Of a stretch of DNA of 8,860 nucleotides, positions 6,417-8,860 are shown piece after piece. The notes beneath the pieces are model-generated. The model did no database searches and had not been told where the DNA came from. It saw only the letters and a list, made by a program, of their open reading frames with translations. Position 1 is the first letter of the stretch, and the number at the start of each line of letters is the position of its first letter. Source of the DNA: an uncultured Clostridia bacterium (GTDB taxonomy: Bacteria; Bacillota; Clostridia; Christensenellales; Aristaeellaceae); NCBI GenBank assembly GCA_934636425.1, contig CAKUAV010000129.1, positions 1 to 8,860 on the forward strand, in the 5' to 3' direction. A program made the position numbers and the translations under genes.

Positions 6417-6456
6417 GACAAAACAAACGAAAAAGCGCATGAGGAGGAAGCGAAGG

Positions 6457-6951
6457 ATGGATATAAAACGGCTCGAAGCGGCGCGAGGGCTGCTTGTCGA
6501 TCAGACGCCCATGGCGTTCGACTGCGGCAGAACCTGTCAGGCCGCCTGCTGCAAAAGCGACGAAGAGGGGCGCGGCGGCGTGTTCCTTTTCCCCGGCGAG
6601 GAGGCGCTCATTGGAACGGACTGGGCGGACGTGACCGACGCTTCCGGGATATTCGGCGCGCGCGCGCTCATGCTGACCTGCGACGGGCAGTGCGAGCGCG
6701 CAAAGCGGCCGCTGGGCTGCATGATCTTTCCCCTGACGCCCGTTGTGGACGAAAAGGGACGCGTCGACGTGCGCTTTGACCATCGCGCGCGGCCGCTGTG
6801 TCCGATCCTTCGCGACGGCCTGCGCGGTCTGCGCGGCGAGTTTGTTGACGCGGCGCGCAGTGCGCTTCGAGAAATCGCGCGCGATCCGGAGGGGCTGGCG
6901 TTCCTGCGGGCATGGCAGGATTTGGAGGAAAAGTACCGTTTCGAGCTGTAA
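6457..6951 (+). CDS. YkgJ-type cysteine-cluster protein
   Basis: The 164-residue protein has eight conserved-looking cysteines: C23, C27, C31 and C32 in FDCGRTCQAACC, then C75 and C79, C88 in GCMIFPL, and C115 in LCPI. This spacing fits the YkgJ/UPF0153 cysteine-cluster family, thought to bind zinc or an iron-sulfur cluster; the function is unproven. There is no signal peptide or membrane segment. The ATG at 6457 is preceded by AGGAGG at 9 nt. The frame extends upstream to an ATG at 6412, but that lies inside the -10 box, so it cannot be used from this promoter. The gene is transcribed divergently from the zinc-ribbon gene and ends at a bidirectional terminator (6965-7010). Confidence 0.85.
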   Translation: MDIKRLEAARGLLVDQTPMAFDCGRTCQAACCKSDEEGRGGVFLFPGEEALIGTDWADVTDASGIFGARALMLTCDGQCERAKRPLGCMIFPLTPVVDEKGRVDVRFDHRARPLCPILRDGLRGLRGEFVDAARSALREIARDPEGLAFLRAWQDLEEKYRFEL

Positions 6952-6964
6952 CGCGCTGTCGGAA

Positions 6965-7010
6965 AAAGCCCTGCGCACATCCTGAAGAGGGGATGAACGC
7001 GCAGGGCTTT
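6965..7010. terminator. Bidirectional terminator
   Basis: AAAGCCCTGCGC (6965-6976) pairs perfectly over 12 bp with GCGCAGGGCTTT (6999-7010). An inner CATCC/GGATG stem shortens the loop. On the minus strand the stem is followed by further T residues. It lies 12 bases from the stop of the membrane-protein gene and 13 bases from the stop of the cysteine-cluster gene, so it serves both. Confidence 0.92.
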
Positions 7011-7022
7011 GCGTATGTCCGG

Positions 7023-7367
7023 CTATGCGCGGCGCTTTCTGAGCACCTCGCCGGTCGAGGCGCCGATCATGCAGAGCAGCGCGCACAGCAGCATCGCGCC
7101 GGGATCGATCGGATAGCCGAGCAGCAGCCACGGAAGCGCCGAGACGATCACGGGCGGCAGAATCCACGCGGCGTAGCAGCTCACGCCCGAAAGGGCGAGC
7201 AGGCCGGAAGTCAGCGCGCCCAGAACCGGCAGCAGGATCCAGTGAAGCATGATCTTAAAGGGCGGCCACACGAGCGGCGCAAAGGCGGTCAGCGCCGAGA
7301 AAAACAGCATGACCAGCGCCTGAAACAGCAGCGCGCGCAGGCGGGAGGAAGCGATTTTCTTCATCAT
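7023..7367 (-). CDS. Small four-helix membrane protein, unknown function
   Basis: I do not recognise a family. The 114-residue protein opens with a basic MMKKIASSRLR and closes with VLRKRRA. Four hydrophobic segments are visible at about 11-31, 40-60, 64-83 and 88-105, so it is an integral membrane protein with both basic ends predicted in the cytoplasm. The start ATG ATG lies 3 nt after the stop of the CE15-like esterase gene (TAA at 7373-7371) and has no clear ribosome binding site of its own. Translation is therefore probably coupled to the esterase. The pairing hints at a role in handling the same substrate, but that is only context. A terminator follows directly. Confidence 0.75.
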   Translation of the reverse strand: MMKKIASSRLRALLFQALVMLFFSALTAFAPLVWPPFKIMLHWILLPVLGALTSGLLALSGVSCYAAWILPPVIVSALPWLLLGYPIDPGAMLLCALLCMIGASTGEVLRKRRA

Positions 7368-7370
7368 GGC

Positions 7371-8441
7371 TTAAATGTGATAGCGGTCACGGCAGTCCAT
7401 GTGCCAGTTCCAGTCGGTGCGGCTGTGGAAGTGTGTGCCGGTGCGCACATGATAGCACACATTGCCCTCCATGAGCGGCTGATCGACGGCCGGCATATCG
7501 TCGGGCGAAATCAGGCCGGGCACGCGCTGCACCGACCAGGCCGGGCTGGCGGCGACGCAGGCGAGGAATTCGCTCTCGGGATCGGCCCAGGTGTCTTCAA
7601 TGGCCGAGCAGACATACAGCTTGCGCGGCGCGATCAGGGAAAGCAGCATATGCTGATCAAAGGGCGCTTCGTATTCGCGGCCGGCCCAGGCGCGGTAATT
7701 GCCGCAGAACCAGTAGGGGAAAACGCGTGTAATGCGCTCGATCGATTCGCCGACCTTGCCGCGGCTGATCGCAGCGCCGGAGCAGCCGGAGTCGTTCGAC
7801 ACGGCCATGGTGAAGCGCTCGTCCTGCGCGGCGCACCACAGCGCGGTCTTGCCCAGGCGGGAGTGGCCAGTCACGCAGGCGCGATTCGCGTCGACGTCCG
7901 ATCGCGTCTCGAGATAGTCCAGCACGCGGCTGGCGGCGAACGCCCACATGCCGATCGTGCCCCAGCCGGTCTTTTCGTTGATGGGATACATCGCGGCCAG
8001 GCCGTCGATATCGGCCTTGTCGGACGTGACCGATTCATAATTGAACGCGGCGACGGCATAGCCGCGGTCGACGACCTCCTCGATGGGCAGATATTTGCTC
8101 GGAATCGGCGTAAAGAAGGAAATATGCACGAACACCGGCGGCTTTTCGGGAGTCTTGGGGACAATCAGCGCGATGGGGAAGGAAAACGCGCCGCGCGGCG
8201 TGTCGAAGGAGAGCTTCACGTCGTACTGCACGGCCTTGCCGGCGCACACGAGCGTCTCTTTCTCGACCGTGCCGGTCACCTGCTCGGGCGCGGCGGGCGT
8301 ATAGCCGTATTCTTCGCGGCTCAGCAGATCGATGAGCTCATCGCGGCGCTCTCGCCACAGATCGGGCGTTGTGACGGCGCGTCCGTCGTTCATGGTCATG
8401 AGGTCGGGCAGGCGGCGCTCGGCCAGCTTTTCGTTCAGCAT
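7371..8441 (-). CDS. CE15 glucuronoyl-esterase-like alpha/beta hydrolase, no signal peptide
   Basis: The 356-residue protein is an alpha/beta hydrolase with the nucleophile elbow GHSRLGK (S194). It is followed by the CE15-like run DERF....SNDSGCSGAAISR, then DQH, IAPRKLY and EDTWADP. The likely catalytic triad is S194, an acid, and H337 in TGTHFHSRTDW. D217 occupies the position where I recall fungal CE15 enzymes having Glu, 23 residues after the Ser; E282, D283 or D287 after the next strand could serve instead. CE15 enzymes cleave ester links between lignin alcohols and glucuronic acid in xylan, and most known ones are secreted. This one has no signal peptide, so a cytoplasmic role on imported uronate esters is inferred. 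ATG 8441 is chosen because GGAGG lies 8 nt upstream; the ATG at 8456 overlaps that site. It is the first gene of an operon with the membrane protein. Confidence 0.85.
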   Translation of the reverse strand: MLNEKLAERRLPDLMTMNDGRAVTTPDLWRERRDELIDLLSREEYGYTPAAPEQVTGTVEKETLVCAGKAVQYDVKLSFDTPRGAFSFPIALIVPKTPEKPPVFVHISFFTPIPSKYLPIEEVVDRGYAVAAFNYESVTSDKADIDGLAAMYPINEKTGWGTIGMWAFAASRVLDYLETRSDVDANRACVTGHSRLGKTALWCAAQDERFTMAVSNDSGCSGAAISRGKVGESIERITRVFPYWFCGNYRAWAGREYEAPFDQHMLLSLIAPRKLYVCSAIEDTWADPESEFLACVAASPAWSVQRVPGLISPDDMPAVDQPLMEGNVCYHVRTGTHFHSRTDWNWHMDCRDRYHI

Positions 8442-8461
8442 AAAAACAACCTCCATAATCG

Positions 8462-8507
8462 AAGCGGCTTTTTTACAGCCGCCGTTTGCAGCATTTACGG
8501 GCCGCTT
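8462..8507 (-). promoter_or_regulatory. Leader of the esterase operon with competing hairpins
   Basis: In the predicted leader RNA, AAGCGGC (8507-8501) can pair with GCCGCTT (8468-8462). Alternatively GCGGCT (8482-8477) can pair with AGCCGC (8469-8464) in a tight hairpin. The two pairings share the 3' arm and exclude each other. Neither is followed by a T run, so if it acts, it would be at translation or RNA stability rather than classic attenuation. Confidence 0.35.
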
Positions 8508-8509
8508 TC

Positions 8510-8538
8510 ATTATAAGCCGGCGGCTGCGCGCTGTCAA
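8510..8538 (-). promoter_or_regulatory. Consensus promoter of the esterase operon
   Basis: On the minus strand: TTGACA (8538-8533), exactly 17 bp, TATAAT (8515-8510). Both boxes match the vegetative consensus perfectly. Predicted start near 8503, giving a leader of about 61 nt before the ATG at 8441. Confidence 0.92.
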
Positions 8539-8589
8539 TCGGAAATCAAATCGCCGTCAATTGTCTATATCGCCGCCGCATTTTCTCCA

Positions 8590-8618
8590 TTGCAAAAAGC
8601 GCGGATGTGATGTATAAT
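8590..8618 (+). promoter_or_regulatory. Promoter of the P-loop ATPase gene
   Basis: TTGCAA (8590-8595), a 17-bp spacer and TATAAT (8613-8618). Predicted start near 8625, with AGGAGGG at 8637-8643 inside the short leader. Confidence 0.85.
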
Positions 8619-8651
8619 AAAAACACATCCATATAGAGGAGGGCATTTCAA

Positions 8652-8860
8652 ATGGTTCAGGTAATTCTCGGCAACAAGGGCAGCGGCAAGACGGTCAAGC
8701 TGATCTCTCTGGCGAACGACGCTCTGAAGGAAGAAAAGGGCAACATCTTCTTTATCGACAGCCACAACCGTCATATGTATGATCTCCAGCGCGAGATCCG
8801 CTTCGTCAATGCGTCCGAATACGGCGTGGACAGCGCCGACATGTTCTATGGCATGCTCTG
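8652..8860 (+). CDS. P-loop ATP-binding protein, N-terminal part (3' end outside window)
   Basis: The frame from ATG 8652 stays open to the window edge, giving 69 residues. It begins MVQVILGNKGSGKT, a Walker A motif with K13 and T14 positioned to bind ATP phosphates right at the N-terminus. FFIDSHNR (33-40) follows as the next beta strand, and a helical segment rich in charged residues lies between them. AGGAGGG at 8 nt spacing and a good promoter support the start. The missing part should hold Walker B and decide the family. A small ATPase or nucleoside-kinase-like fold is possible; no specific function can be claimed from this fragment. Confidence 0.85.
   Translation, partial: MVQVILGNKGSGKTVKLISLANDALKEEKGNIFFIDSHNRHMYDLQREIRFVNASEYGVDSADMFYGML

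Noticed and set aside
6385..7167. 260-codon minus-strand open frame
   Set aside because: It spans the terminator at 6965-7010 and lies opposite the YkgJ-type gene with its conserved cysteines; no ribosome site.
8442..8456. Upstream ATG start for the esterase
   Set aside because: This ATG overlaps GGAGG, the ribosome site that serves the ATG at 8441 with 8-nt spacing.
6912..8516. 534-codon plus-strand open frame
   Set aside because: It runs antisense through the membrane protein and esterase genes and across a clear bidirectional terminator; its composition (Arg, Gly, His, Ala) is that of a shadow.

Overview
The window reads as chromosomal DNA from a GC-rich member of the Bacillota (Clostridia-like, probably a gut or other anaerobic carbohydrate fermenter). 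This rests on strong AGGAGG-type ribosome binding sites at 6-9 nt spacing, vegetative promoters close to TTGACA-N17-TATAAT or extended TGnTATAAT, AraC-controlled glycosidases, and a small double zinc-ribbon protein of a type common in Clostridia. The lineage is inference. No rRNA, tRNA, CRISPR array, insertion sequence or phage gene was seen.

Layout. Bases 2-568 (+) are the 3' end of a heparinase II/III-like polysaccharide lyase. A hairpin (738-783) separates it from the convergent gene 846-2819 (-), a large cytoplasmic GH42/GH164-like glycoside hydrolase. Back to back with that gene, across 135 bp, is an AraC-family regulator (2955-3794, +). The shared intergenic region holds two divergent promoters and, between them, two AATCACGC direct repeats exactly 21 bp apart, a probable AraC-type operator. 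A HAD phosphatase of the phosphoglycolate phosphatase type (3865-4524, +) has its own promoter overlapping the regulator's stop codon. It converges on a SAM-dependent methyltransferase (4876-5625, -) with a strong bidirectional terminator between them.

Next are a zinc-ribbon protein (5950-6243, -) and a YkgJ-type cysteine-cluster protein (6457-6951, +), divergently transcribed from nearly touching promoters. Then comes a two-gene minus-strand operon: a CE15 glucuronoyl-esterase-like hydrolase (7371-8441) and a tightly coupled four-helix membrane protein (7023-7367). It is driven by a perfect consensus promoter with a leader that can form competing hairpins. The window ends inside a P-loop ATP-binding protein (8652 onward, +).

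Functionally, the lyase, glycosidase, AraC regulator and CE15-like esterase suggest breakdown of uronate-containing glycans. The glycosidase and esterase lack signal peptides, so they probably act on imported oligosaccharides. The phosphatase, methyltransferase and cysteine-rich proteins look like housekeeping or accessory genes. The least explained parts are three gene-free stretches (569-737, 4525-4821, 5641-5867), which share degenerate words and small hairpins.
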